A stretch of DNA of 29,587 nucleotides from CBCXVS01 sp965178525. Its GTDB lineage: Bacteria; Tectomicrobia; Entotheonellia; Entotheonellales; Entotheonellaceae. This document shows positions 1-8,495 of the stretch, in pieces. Within the stretch, counting starts at the first letter, position 1. Every line of letters starts with the position of its first letter. Location: assembly GCA_965178525.1 (NCBI GenBank), contig CBCXVS010000057.1:1-29587 (forward strand). Direction: 5' to 3'. A model generated the notes under the pieces. It searched no databases, had not been told where the DNA came from, and saw only the letters and a list, made by a program, of their open reading frames with translations. A program made the position numbers and the translations under genes.

Positions 1-74
1 ACTTTGAGGATGATTCGGTGGGCATCTGGGCTGGGCTAGGGAACCTGATCTTATGCTATTGAGGAACAACTCTA
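1..74 (+). mobile_element. Probable end of an insertion element abutting urtB
   Basis: UrtB-like codons are readable only from about base 75. Upstream of them the frame meets a TGA at 46-48 and the sequence no longer resembles UrtB. Bases 63-74 (GGAACAACTCTA) are identical, on the opposite strand, to bases 29501-29512, which mark the point where the TRAP permease gene breaks into a TnpB-like fragment. I infer that both are the same terminus of one insertion element family, with the body of this copy lying left of the window. No transposase residues are recognisable in the 62 bases before the 12-mer, so the family rests only on the match to the right-hand copy. Confidence 0.45.
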
Positions 75-780
75 TTACTTTATTTTAGCCTTGCCTCTAT
101 CGATCGTGGTCGTTGGCTGCGTCGGGATTCTGATGGAACGCGGCATTCTTCGGTTTCTTTATGGCCGCCCACTCGAAAGTTTGCTGGTGACCTGGGGGAT
201 CGGCATGGTCCTGCAGCAGGGAGCTCGCCTCTATTTCGGTGACCAAACCAGTGTCAGCCCACCCACCTGGTTTCGGGGCGGATGGGAAGTCATGACCGGC
301 CTGATTTTTCCATACAGCCGGATCTTCATCATTCTTCTCTCGCTGCTCAGTCTTGTGATCATCTATCTTTTGCTCTACCGCTCCAGCACCGGATTGAAGA
401 TTCGCTCGGTCATGCAAAACCGCGATATGGCCGCCTGTATGGGCATCTCAGCCCGCAAGGTCGATACCTTGACATTTGCTCTGGGCACCGCTCTGGCCGG
501 GCTCGCCGGGTGTGCGCTGAGCCTAATCGGCACGGTGGATCCGGAGGTGGGAAAGACCTATATTGTCGATTCGTTCATGGTCGTCGTCTTGGGCGGCGTC
601 GGCAGACTGTTCGGCACCGTTCTCGCTTCGTCCGGCGTCGGCATGTCGAATAAAATCTTGGAGCCGCTTATTGCTGGGACCGCCGCCGCCGTCTATGCCA
701 AGGTGGCGATCCTGGCCCTAGTGATCTTTTTCTTACAACTGAAGCCCACAGGTATCTTCCCAGCTAAAGCGGTACGCTAA
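75..780 (+). pseudogene. urtB: Urea ABC transporter permease UrtB, 5'-truncated
   Basis: This is the C-terminal two thirds to three quarters of a LivH/UrtB-type inner-membrane permease that, with UrtC, forms the channel of the high-affinity urea transporter UrtABCDE. Visible UrtB features are an ILMERGILRFLYGRPLE block, LVTWGIGMVLQQ, the EAA-like loop region (GVGRLFGTVLASSGVGMSNK) and several hydrophobic segments. The frame is open from base 49, but UrtB-like residues begin only around YYFILALPLS at base 73. The usual N-terminal segment with the first membrane helices is missing. An in-frame start exists only as TTG at 91, without a good ribosome site. The break coincides with a 12-mer shared with another truncation in this window, so insertion is the likely cause. 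The gene is followed after 25 bases by urtC. The identification is secure; loss of function is likely. Confidence 0.8.
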
Positions 781-805
781 GGCGAGAGAAAAGGAATCGT
801 TTGTT

Positions 806-1909
806 ATGAAGCACGCCTTAGCCCGCAAAGCAACCCTCATACCCACCGTGATCTTCGTCCTCGTGCTGCTCGCCGGCTTACCCCTACTGAACGCCTATGG
901 CCTGGTGTCGGATTATTATTTAAATCTGTTCGGAAAATATCTGGCGCTGGCCATTCTGGCGTTGGGAATGGACCTGATTTGGGGTTATACCGGCATTTTG
1001 AGTCTGGGCTAGGCCATCTTTTTCGGTCTTGGCGCTTATGCTATGGGCATGTACCTGATGCTGGAATCGAGCGGCCAGGGTGTATACGGCGAGGCGATCC
1101 CCGATTTTATGGTGTGGAACCGCGTGACGCAGTTGCCGCTCTACTGGGTGCCGTTCAAATCGTTCCCGGTGGCGGTGATGGCCAGCATGCTCGTTCCGGC
1201 CGTTACGGCGGCGATGATCGGCTTGTTGACCTTTCGCCGGCGCGTTGGCGGCACCTATTTTGCCATCTTGACGCAAGCGATCGCGTTTGCCACCTAGTTG
1301 CTGTTCAACCGCAACGAGATGAATCTGGGTGGGACGAACGGTCTCACCGATTTTAAGTCGATTCTGGGCTTCTCGCTCAACGATGCCAGTACGCTGCGCA
1401 GTTTGTACCTGATGACCTCGTTGATGCTGATTGTGAGCTTCGTGGTGTGCCGCTGGCTGGTCGGGTCGAAAATGGGCTTGGTCTTGACGGCGATTCGCGA
1501 TCAAGAACAGCGCGTGCGGTTTTTGGGGTATCCGGTGGCTCATTACAAAATTTTTATTTTTGCGGCGGCGGCGGCGCTGGCCGGTCTGGCCGGGGCGCTG
1601 TATGTACCGCAAGTCGGCATCATTACCCCAAGTCAGATCGGCGTGTTGCCATCGTTGGAAATCGTCGTCTGGGTCGCGACCGGAGGCCGCAATAGTCTCA
1701 TCGGCGCCATCATCGGTGCCGTGGGCATCAATGCCGCTCGCAGTGTGCTGACAGCGCAGTTTCCGGAGTGGTGGCCGATTATCCTGGGCGGCCTGTTCGT
1801 GGCCGTCGTGTTACTGTTGCCGCACGGCATTGTCGGCCTCCCACAGCAGTGTCTTCAAAGCCTCAGACGAATGCGGAATGCGGAATGCGGAATGCGGAAT
1901 GCGGAATAG
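806..1909 (+). pseudogene. urtC: Urea ABC transporter permease UrtC with two in-frame TAG codons
   Basis: This is the second urea-channel permease (LivM family), with about 367 codons in one frame from the ATG at 806 (preceded by GAGAAAAGGA) to the TAG at 1907. The frame is interrupted by TAG at 1010-1012 and TAG at 1295-1297, with UrtC-like sequence continuing on both sides without a frame change. Family blocks include DLIWGYTGILSLG-stop-AIFFGLGAYAMGMYL, RRRVGGTYFAILTQAIAFAT-stop-LLFNRNEMNLGGTNG and SKMGLVLTAIRDQE. From memory the first site is usually Gln, a CAG-to-TAG change; the second could be Gln or Trp. The last dozen residues are encoded by a heptamer repeat (1871-1905) and look like a non-native extension. 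As written the protein cannot be full length unless amber codons are suppressed or the bases are sequencing errors. Confidence 0.82.
1871..1905. repeat. Tandem heptamer ATGCGGA, five perfect copies
   Basis: Five uninterrupted copies of ATGCGGA fill 1871-1905, inside the 3' end of the urtC frame, where they encode a period-7 peptide (MRNAECG). It is one of four heptameric arrays in this operon. It resembles the short tandemly repeated heptanucleotide sequences known from cyanobacteria and some other bacteria; that comparison is by unit length only. Confidence 0.9.
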
Positions 1910-1985
1910 GAGAGGGAAGTTTTCAGGCATGGCGGACACGCCTTATACTGACGCAGACAACGCCGAATCGCAAGCAGGTATTCTC

Positions 1986-2016
1986 AAAAGCTGATAGCTG
2001 ATAGCTGATAGCTTTT
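1986..2016. repeat. Tandem heptamer CTGATAG x3 between AAAAG and CTTTT
   Basis: Three perfect copies of CTGATAG occupy 1991-2011. They are bounded by AAAAG (1986-1990) and CTTTT (2012-2016), which are inverted complements and could close a stem. The array ends 16 bases before the likely urtD start codon (2033), so it forms the urtD leader. Confidence 0.85.
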
Positions 2017-2032
2017 AATGCGGAGAAATAGC

Positions 2033-2784
2033 ATGGCTGAGCACGGCACCATCATGTACCTCGAAGGGGTGACTGTCTCGTTCGATGGGTTTCAGGCCTT
2101 GCAGGAAGTGGATTTTTACGTGGATCACGGCGAGCTGCGTGCGCTTATTGGCCCGAATGGGGCTGGGAAAACGACACTGCTCGACGCCATCTGCGGCAAG
2201 GTGAAGCCCGATCTGGGGCGGATTATCTTCCGCGATAAAACGGAACTACATCGGCTCGAAGAACACGAGATTACGACCCTGGGTATTGGACGGAAATTTC
2301 AGACGCCGTCGGTCTTCAAAAATCTGACGCTGTTCGATAACCTGTCGCTGGCGTTGCGCAACAAGCGGGACGTCTTGGCAACCTTATTCGGCGTCTTGCG
2401 GCCGGCGCATCGGGACAAGATCGATGCCACGCTCGACACGCTAGGTCTGCAGGAAAAAGCGCAGCAACTGGCGGGCGTCCTCTCCCATGGTGAATGCAGT
2501 GGCTGGAAATCGGCATGGTCATCGTGCAGGAGCCGGCGCTGTTCCTCCTCGATGAGCCCGTGGCCGGTATGACCCAAGAGGAGCGGGAGAAGACGGGCGA
2601 ACTCTTGCAGTGGCTGGCGCAGGATCACGCCGTGTTGGTCGTCGAACACGATATGGAATTTGTCCGTCAAACCGCGCATCGCGTTACCGTGCTGCACGAG
2701 GGCCAGGTCTTGTGCGAGGGCTCGGTGGAGCGGGTACAAAACGATTCACGGGTGGTTGAAGTCTATCTGGGAAGAGGGTCATGA
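2033..2784 (+). pseudogene. urtD: Urea ABC transporter ATPase UrtD, one-base frameshift
   Basis: This LivG-type ATPase powers urea import together with UrtE. The chosen ATG at 2033 follows GGAG at good distance; an ATG at 2018 is in frame but lacks one. The N-terminal part shows Walker A GPNGAGKTT and the Q-loop region GRKFQTPSVF. The signature region starts as LSHGE at 2480-2494 and then leaves frame; UrtD sequence resumes as QWLEIGMVIVQEP with Walker B LFLLDEP in the frame containing 2494. Adding one base near 2493 (GAATG to GAAATG) gives a continuous 250-residue protein, normal for UrtD. The break lies in the ABC signature, so separate halves could not form a normal ATPase. The stop overlaps the urtE start (ATGA). 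Mutation or sequencing error cannot be told apart here. Confidence 0.85.
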
Positions 2785-3485
2785 CACCCATGCTGACCGC
2801 GCAGGGGCTCAATGTAAGTTATGGCGACAGCCAGGTCTTGTGGGATGTACATCTGCACGTCCCGGCCGGACAGGTGGTCTGCCTCATGGGACGCAACGGC
2901 GTTGGGAAAACTACGCTGTTGAAAAGCATTATGGGCCTGCTCCGGCCCCGTTCGGGCTCGATCCTGTTTCAGGGCGAATCGCTCGCCTCATTGCCGACGG
3001 ATCAACGGGCCAAGCGCGGCATGGGCTATGTGCCGCAAGGACGCGAGATCTTCCCGGACATGACCGTGCTAGAAAATCTGTGCATCGGCATGGTGGCGCA
3101 GGGTGTGACCAACACGGTGATTCCCGAGGACATTTTTGAACTCTTCCCCGTTCTCCGGACCATGCTCAACCGCAAGGGCGACGTGCTGAGCGGCGGCCAG
3201 CAACAACAATTGGCCCTGGCCCGCGCCCTGGTGACGCGCCCGGCTCTGTTGTTACTCGATGAACCCACGGAGGGCATTCAGCCCTCGATCATTCTCGAGA
3301 TCGAGGATGTCATTCGGCGCATCAAAGAAGACCATCGCATGTCGATCCTATTGGTCGAGCAATACCTCGATTTTGCCAGCCGCCTGGCCGATCACGTCTA
3401 CGTGATGGAAAAGGGCACGATCGTGATGCAGGGCAAGCTCGATGAGCTACAGGATAAGGACGTGAAACGATATCTGGCGTTCTAA
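2781..3485 (+). CDS. urtE: Urea ABC transporter ATPase UrtE
   Basis: This LivF-type ATPase of 234 residues is the second nucleotide-binding subunit of the urea importer. It shows Walker A GRNGVGKTT (about residues 37-45), signature LSGGQQQQ, Walker B LLLLDEPTEGIQP, typical of the UrtE/LivF group, and the switch histidine region reduced to LLVEQYLDFA, as in this family. The start ATG overlaps the urtD stop by four bases (ATGA), indicating translational coupling. It is the only transport gene of the operon in this window without visible damage. The urease accessory gene ureD follows after 14 bases. Confidence 0.93.
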   Translation: MTPMLTAQGLNVSYGDSQVLWDVHLHVPAGQVVCLMGRNGVGKTTLLKSIMGLLRPRSGSILFQGESLASLPTDQRAKRGMGYVPQGREIFPDMTVLENLCIGMVAQGVTNTVIPEDIFELFPVLRTMLNRKGDVLSGGQQQQLALARALVTRPALLLLDEPTEGIQPSIILEIEDVIRRIKEDHRMSILLVEQYLDFASRLADHVYVMEKGTIVMQGKLDELQDKDVKRYLAF

Positions 3486-3499
3486 CCTCCGGGGGAGAC

Positions 3500-4342
3500 G
3501 TGGCAGCACACCAACCGCGACCGAATGAGGGCGTCTTACAGCTCGGGTTACGGCGGATAGGCCAACGAACCGTGCTGCACGACTGCTATGCCCACGTGCC
3601 CCTGCGGGTCCTGCGGCCCGTATACCTGGACGACACCGGCACAGCCGCTCTCTACCTGCTGAATCCGTGTGGCGGCGTCTTGGGCGGGGATACGTATAGC
3701 ATCCACGTCACGTTGGATGCTGGAGCCAAGGCTTATCTCACCACGCCATCGGCAACCCAACTCTATGCCACCCAAGGGGCGCCAGCCCAACAGCATATCG
3801 ATTTCACCCTGCGAGACGGAGCGGTCCTGACCTATTGGCCAGAGCAGACGATCCCGTTTGCCGATGCGGCTTTTCATCAACACATGACCGTACGCCTCGG
3901 GCGTGACGCCTACGCGTTCCTGGGCGATATTCTGGCGCCGGGCCGTCTGGCCCGGGAAGAAATGTTCGCTTATCGCGAGTTCAGCAGCAGTCTTCGCGTG
4001 GAAAATGAACAGGGTGATCTCCTGCTGCAGGAACGCACCCGTTTGCCACCGCAACGACAAGCCCTCAGCAGTCTGGGACTGTTGGAAGGCTATGCCTACC
4101 TCGGCACGTTCTATACCTTGTATGGCGGCACGGCGCTCGCTCCGACCCTGGCGGACGCGCTGCACGACCTGTTGACTTGCCGCCAGCGCCTTTTGGGCAG
4201 TGCCACCACATTGCCGTATGGCGGTCTCGCCATACGTATGCTGGCTGAGGACCACACGTGTATCAGTCAGGCGATGTACGACGCCTGGGACTTCCTGTGC
4301 CAACATGTCCTTGGGCACCCGGCTCCGCCACGCCGCTCCTGA
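3500..4342 (+). CDS. ureD: Urease accessory protein UreD (UreH)
   Basis: UreD is the scaffold that binds apo-urease and recruits UreF and UreG for nickel delivery. The 280-residue product shows family blocks: LLNPCGGVLGGDTYSI (about residues 51-66), TTPSATQLYAT, the YWPEQTIPFADA segment and the FLGDILAPGRLA region. The start is taken as GTG at 3500, preceded by GGGGGAG. It sits between urtE and ureA, so uptake and hydrolysis genes are one transcription unit. It is followed by a heptamer-repeat spacer before ureA. No lesion is visible. Confidence 0.92.
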   Translation: MAAHQPRPNEGVLQLGLRRIGQRTVLHDCYAHVPLRVLRPVYLDDTGTAALYLLNPCGGVLGGDTYSIHVTLDAGAKAYLTTPSATQLYATQGAPAQQHIDFTLRDGAVLTYWPEQTIPFADAAFHQHMTVRLGRDAYAFLGDILAPGRLAREEMFAYREFSSSLRVENEQGDLLLQERTRLPPQRQALSSLGLLEGYAYLGTFYTLYGGTALAPTLADALHDLLTCRQRLLGSATTLPYGGLAIRMLAEDHTCISQAMYDAWDFLCQHVLGHPAPPRRS

Positions 4343-4344
4343 AC

Positions 4345-4372
4345 GAGGACTGAAGACTGAGAGCTGAGAGGA
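4345..4372. repeat. Degenerate heptamer array in the ureD-ureA spacer
   Basis: Four consecutive 7-mers, GAGGACT, GAAGACT, GAGAGCT and GAGAGGA, start three bases after the ureD stop and run into the ureA ribosome-binding region (AGGAAAAGGA before the GTG at 4387). They share the unit type of the ureA-ureB array. Confidence 0.8.
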
Positions 4373-4386
4373 AAAGGAAAACGATC

Positions 4387-4689
4387 GTGCATCTTACACC
4401 ACGCGAGATTGATAAACTCCTCATCTTCGTTGCCGCGGACGTGGCTCGGCGGCGGCGCGGCCGGGGGCTCAAGCTCAACTATCCCGAGGCCATGGCCCTG
4501 ATCACGTCCGAGATTCTCGAAGGCGCGCGCGACGGGCAATCGGTGGCGGACCTCATGCAATTTGGTAAACAAATTTTACGCCGGGACGAGGTCATGGAAG
4601 GCGTGCCGGAAATGCTCGCCGAGGTGCAGGTGGAGGCGACCTTTCCCGATGGCACCAAATTGGTGACGGTGCATGAGCCATTGGGGTGA
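4387..4689 (+). CDS. ureA: Urease gamma subunit UreA
   Basis: This is the 100-residue small structural subunit of urease, the nickel enzyme that hydrolyses urea to ammonia and carbamate. It begins MHLTPREIDKLLIF and contains the family blocks RGLKLNYPEAMALI and EGVPEMLAEVQVEATFPDGTKLVT, ending in HEPLG, all typical of UreA. The length is standard. The start is GTG at 4387 with a purine-rich AGGAAAAGGA upstream. UreA is separate from UreB, as in most bacteria other than Helicobacter. Its stop codon overlaps the first base of the next heptamer array. Confidence 0.96.
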   Translation: MHLTPREIDKLLIFVAADVARRRRGRGLKLNYPEAMALITSEILEGARDGQSVADLMQFGKQILRRDEVMEGVPEMLAEVQVEATFPDGTKLVTVHEPLG

Positions 4690-4729
4690 AGATTGAGGAC
4701 TGAGGGATGAAGACTGAGGACTGAGAGAA
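4688..4729. repeat. Degenerate heptamer array in the ureA-ureB spacer
   Basis: Six consecutive 7-mers (GAAGATT, GAGGACT, GAGGGAT, GAAGACT, GAGGACT, GAGAGAA) fill the spacer between ureA and ureB, the first overlapping the ureA stop. The consensus GARGACT matches the ureD-ureA array. The GA-rich 3' end merges into the ureB ribosome-binding region. Confidence 0.82.
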
Positions 4730-4741
4730 AGAGGATGGGAT

Positions 4742-5116
4742 ATGGTTCCGGGAGAGTATCGGCTGCGGACTGACCCGATTGAGGCCAATGTGGACCGAGA
4801 GACGGTTGAGATTGAGGTTGCCAACATCGGAGACCGGCCCATTCAGGTCGGATCGCATTTTCACTTTTTCGAAGTCAACAAAGCGTTGGTGTTTCCACGC
4901 CGCTTGGCGTTTGGCAAACGGCTCAACATCCCGGCGAGCACTGCCGTACGTTTCGAGCCGGGAGACCGCAAGCCGGTTACCCTCGTGACCTTCAGCGGCA
5001 GCCAGGAAGTCCATGGGCTGAACAATCTGAGCCAGGGCGCGGTGACCGAGGCGGCGCGAGAGGCGGCATTAGAACGCGCACTGGCCCAGGGCTTTGGCAA
5101 CACCGAGACGGCGTGA
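4742..5116 (+). CDS. ureB: Urease beta subunit UreB
   Basis: This is the 124-residue beta structural subunit. Family features are the MVPGEY start, VEVANIGDRPIQVGSHFHFFEVN (positions about 25-47; the SHFHFFE block is highly conserved), LVFPRRLAFGKRLNIPASTAVRFEPG and the HGLNN block (HGLNNLSQG). The ATG at 4742 follows AGAGGATGGGAT. ureC begins 13 bases after the stop, so the three structural genes are in the usual ABC order. No defect is seen. Confidence 0.96.
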   Translation: MVPGEYRLRTDPIEANVDRETVEIEVANIGDRPIQVGSHFHFFEVNKALVFPRRLAFGKRLNIPASTAVRFEPGDRKPVTLVTFSGSQEVHGLNNLSQGAVTEAAREAALERALAQGFGNTETA

Positions 5117-5129
5117 AGAGGAGAGGCCC

Positions 5130-7110
5130 ATGAGTTTACCGATTGATCGGCGCACCTATGCCCAGATGTACGGTCCGACCGTAGGCGACCGGGTGCGCCT
5201 GGCGGATACCGAACTGTTCATCGAAGTGGAACGCGATTTCACCGTCTATGGCGACGAAGTCAAATTCGGCGGGGGCAAGGTATTGCGCGATGGCATGGGC
5301 CAATCCCCGCAGGTAACGGCGCTCGATGCGCCGGATCTGCTCATCACCAACGTCCTCATGATCGACTACTGGGGCATTGTCAAAGCGGATATCGGTATCA
5401 AAAACGGCCGTATCGCGGCCATTGGGAAAGCCGGAAACCCGGCCCTCATGTCCGGCGTCCATCCGCAACTCATCGTTGGGGCGAGCACAGAAGTCCTGGC
5501 GGGCGAAGGCTTGATCGTCACCCCGGGCGGTATCGACTCGCACATTCACTTCATTTGCCCGCAGCTCATCCCGGAAGCAATGACCTCCGGTATCACGACG
5601 ATGCTCGGGGGCGGCACCGGCCCGGCCACCGGCACCAACGCCACTACCTGTACGCCCGGCCCTTGGAATATGCACCGCATGTTGCAAGCGGCGGAGGAAT
5701 ATCCGATGAATCTGGGTTTTCTGGGCAAAGGCAATAGCTCCATGCCGCAACCTCTGCAGGAGCAAGTTGAAGCCGGTGCGATCGGCCTCAAGCTGCACGA
5801 AGACTGGGGTTCAACGCCAGCGGCGATCGATTGCTGCCTGGGCGTGGCGGAAGCGTATGATATACAGGTCGCGATCCACACGGACACGCTGAACGAGGCC
5901 GGCTTCGTGGAGAATAGTATGGCCGCCTTTCGTGGCCGAACGATTCATACCTACCACACCGAAGGGGCCGGCGGCGGCCACGCCCCGGACATCCTCAAGG
6001 TGTGTGGCGAGGCCAACGTCTTGCCCTCGTCGACCAATCCGACGCGGCCTTACACCGTCAATACCCTTGACGAACACCTCGATATGCTCATGGTCTGCCA
6101 TCATCTCGACCCGAATTTACCGGAAGATCTGGCCTTTGCCGAGTCGCGTATCCGTCCGGAGACCATTGCCGCTGAGGACATCCTGCACGATTTGGGGGCC
6201 CTTAGCATGATGAGTTCCGACGCACAGGCCATGGGCCGGGTGGGCGAAGTAATTATCCGGAGCTGGCAAACTGCAGACGAAATGAAGCAGCAACGCGGCC
6301 GCCTGCCCGAGGAACAGGGCGAGAACGACAACGTCCGGGTGAAGCGTTATCTGGCCAAATACACCATCAATCCGGCCCTGGCACACGGTTTAGCGGATTA
6401 TGTCGGCTCCCTCGAAGTCGGCAAGCTCGCCGACCTGGTGCTCTGGAAGCCGGCATTTTTCGGCGTCAAGCCCGAAATCATCGTCAAAGGCGGCGCCATT
6501 GCCTACAGTCTCATGGGCGATCCGAATGCCTCCATCCCGACGCCGCAGCCGGCCTTTTACCGCCCCATGTTCGGCGCCCTGGGACGGGCGAAGTATGCCA
6601 CGTCCTACACGTTCGTCTCGCAGGCGGCGCTAGACCGAAGTTCCCCTGGCAGAATAGGCGGAGGGTTAAGTAGATCAACAGGTTGGCCCAATTCAAAAGT
6701 CCATTTACATGGGAACAATCCAACCTCCTGAAACGACATGGCTTATGGTCATACGTTTTCAGACGATGTCAAGCCCATGGTGCAGAATAGGAGCGAAAAT
6801 TTTGCGATTTACATGGGAACAAAGGTCAATTCGTTTCAGGCTTTTGAGTTTTTATTTCAACAAGCTGTCGCCGAATCACGGGAGGAACTTCGGGCTAGAG
6901 CGCGGGATTCCGGCGCAACTGGGCTTGCAAAAGGAACTGGCGGCGGTGCACAACTGTCGCGGCATTGGCAAATCGGACATGGTCCACAACAGCTTGACGC
7001 CACAGGTTGACGTGGACCCGGAAACCTACGTGGTCAAAGCCAATGGCGAGGTACTGACGTGTGAACCGGCGCCCCGTTTATCCCTGGCGCAACGGTATTT
7101 TTTGTTCTGA
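5130..7110 (+). pseudogene. ureC: Urease alpha subunit UreC, split by a 259-bp insertion
   Basis: This is the catalytic nickel subunit. All metal and active-site blocks are present before the break: IDSHIHF (the HxH nickel ligands), LKLHEDWG with the carbamylated Lys near residue 221, HTDTLNEAGF, HTEGAGGGHAPD, MVCHHLDP and SSDAQAMGR. The start ATG at 5130 has GAGGAGAGG upstream. The frame breaks after SQAALD at 6634, where a small element begins. UreC sequence resumes at 6894 (LERGIPAQLGLQKEL through LAQRYFLF to the TGA at 7108). Removing 6635-6899 (element plus one target copy) leaves exactly 572 codons, i.e. a 571-residue UreC of normal length. As it stands, the product has about 36 foreign residues in place of the C-terminal domain end, so active urease is unlikely. 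Confidence 0.95.
6629..6899. mobile_element. MITE-like element in ureC with 6-bp target duplication
   Basis: The element spans 6635-6893 (259 bp), with perfect 10-bp terminal inverted repeats CCGAAGTTCC at 6635-6644 and GGAACTTCGG at 6884-6893. It is flanked by a direct repeat GCTAGA at 6629-6634 and 6894-6899. It has no convincing transposase frame, so it is non-autonomous. It holds two internal direct repeats: GCAGAATAGG at 6649 and 6782, and ATTTACATGGGAACAA at 6703 and 6807. Its removal restores ureC exactly. A DDE transposase acting in trans is implied by the repeats and duplication. The family is not identified; a 4-bp CTAG duplication is also possible if one more base on each side belongs to the element. 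Confidence 0.88.
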
Positions 7111-7841
7111 TGGTAACACCACCGCACACGCCACAGTGGCGCCGGGAGGCGCCGGCTGACCTCGCTTTGTGGCATCTGCTGCAAATCAGTGATCAGCTCT
7201 TTCCCACCGGCTCCTACGCCTTCTCACACGCCTTGGAGACGTATGTTGAGCAGGGTATAGTGCAGGATCGTGTGTCGTGCCAGCAAGTGTTCGAAAACCT
7301 CTGTCACAACGCTCTGGGTCCCTGCGATTTGGTATTTTGTGCCCACGCGTTTCGCCTCGCGGCCATGCCGGCGCTAGCCCATCTGGTGCGCCTCGATCAC
7401 CTGCTGACAGCATTCAAAGTAACGCGGGAACTGCGGCTGGAGAGCCAATATACGGGACAGGCGTTTCTCCGCGCCAGTCTGACGTTGCAGCCGTCAGCGT
7501 TGATCGAGCCGTTTTGGCAAGCGGTTCGGCAGGACACCACACCGGGCCATCATGCCATCGTTTTCGGCCTGGTGGCCCAGTGCGTCGGTATCCCGGAAAC
7601 CCATGCCTTGCAGGGGTATCTCTACATCGTCATCGCCGGCTGGGTGGCCGCCGCGTTGCGCCTGGTGCCCCTCGGTCAAACCGACGGCCAACGGCTGCTG
7701 CACGCCCTGATGCCGACCTTGAGCGAGGTGATGCAGCGCTATCGCGACCTGCCAGTGGCGGAAGCCTGGAGTTGTACCCCGGGTCTGGACATTCGCAGCA
7801 TGCAGCACGAGCGGCAATACTCGCGGCTGTTTCGATCATGA
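7110..7841 (+). CDS. ureF: Urease accessory protein UreF
   Basis: UreF is part of the UreDFG complex and acts with UreG in GTP-dependent nickel insertion. The 243-residue product has the family start LWHLLQISDQLFPTGSYAFSHALETYV (about residues 16-42), the GHHAIVFGLVAQCVG region and the C-terminal LDIRSMQHERQYSRLFRS, conserved in UreF tails. The ATG overlaps the ureC stop (TGATG), so its translation was probably coupled to ureC, which now ends early because of the insertion; polar loss of UreF is possible. ureE, often found here, is absent. Confidence 0.93.
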   Translation: MVTPPHTPQWRREAPADLALWHLLQISDQLFPTGSYAFSHALETYVEQGIVQDRVSCQQVFENLCHNALGPCDLVFCAHAFRLAAMPALAHLVRLDHLLTAFKVTRELRLESQYTGQAFLRASLTLQPSALIEPFWQAVRQDTTPGHHAIVFGLVAQCVGIPETHALQGYLYIVIAGWVAAALRLVPLGQTDGQRLLHALMPTLSEVMQRYRDLPVAEAWSCTPGLDIRSMQHERQYSRLFRS

Positions 7842-7853
7842 GGAGACGACACG

Positions 7854-8495
7854 ATGCATGACTTTTACCGCGGCCAACCACACGACCATGCCCACGATAC
7901 GGCCTGGCCCGGCACGATTCCCAAACCCACGACCATCGGCATTGGCGGCCCGGTTGGTTCCGGCAAAACCGCCCTCGTAGATCGTCTGTGCAAAGCCCTG
8001 CGCCAGACCTACCGCCTGGCCGTTATCACCAACGATATCTATACCAAAGAAGACGCGGAGTTCCTCTGCCGTAGCGGCGCCCTGGACACGGAGCGCATTG
8101 TCGGCGTGGAAACCGGCGGATGTCCGCACAGCGCCATCCGGGAAGACGCCTCGGTGAACCTCGACGCCATTGTCGACCTCACCCGGCGCTTCGACGATCT
8201 GCAATTGATCTTCGTCGAAAGCGGCGGCGATAATCTCGCGGCCACGTTCAGCCCGGAGCTGGCCGACTTGACGATCTATGTCATCGACGTCTCGGCCGGA
8301 GACAAAATTCCCCGCAAGGGGGGTCCGGGCATTACGCGTTCTGACCTGTTGGTTATTAACAAAATCGATCTCGCCCCCCATGTTGGCGCGGATTTGCAGG
8401 TCATGCAGCGGGACGCCATGAAGATGCGCGGCGACAGGCCGTTTTTGTTCACCAATCTGCGTGACGAGACGGGTCTGCCAGCCGTGATCGCCTAG
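7854..8495 (+). CDS. ureG: Urease accessory GTPase UreG with His-rich N-terminus
   Basis: UreG is the SIMIBI GTPase that carries nickel to the UreDF-urease complex. It shows Walker A GGPVGSGKT, the metal-binding CPH motif in CPHSAIREDAS, ESGGDNLAATFSPEL and NKIDLAP (guanine specificity). The N-terminus is His/Asp rich (MHDFYRGQPHDHAHD), which may bind nickel and could partly stand in for the missing ureE; that is inference. The ATG follows GAGGAG. The frame ends at TAG after LPAVIA, where UreG usually continues with a short final helix starting with Trp. Reading through would add 16 residues to the next TAG at 8544. The loss is small, so the protein may still work. Confidence 0.93.
   Translation: MHDFYRGQPHDHAHDTAWPGTIPKPTTIGIGGPVGSGKTALVDRLCKALRQTYRLAVITNDIYTKEDAEFLCRSGALDTERIVGVETGGCPHSAIREDASVNLDAIVDLTRRFDDLQLIFVESGGDNLAATFSPELADLTIYVIDVSAGDKIPRKGGPGITRSDLLVINKIDLAPHVGADLQVMQRDAMKMRGDRPFLFTNLRDETGLPAVIA

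Noticed and set aside
1010..1297. TAG as a reassigned sense codon (pyrrolysine or glutamine code)
   Set aside because: TAG ends several normal genes here, and the residues at the internal TAG sites do not appear to be one amino acid.
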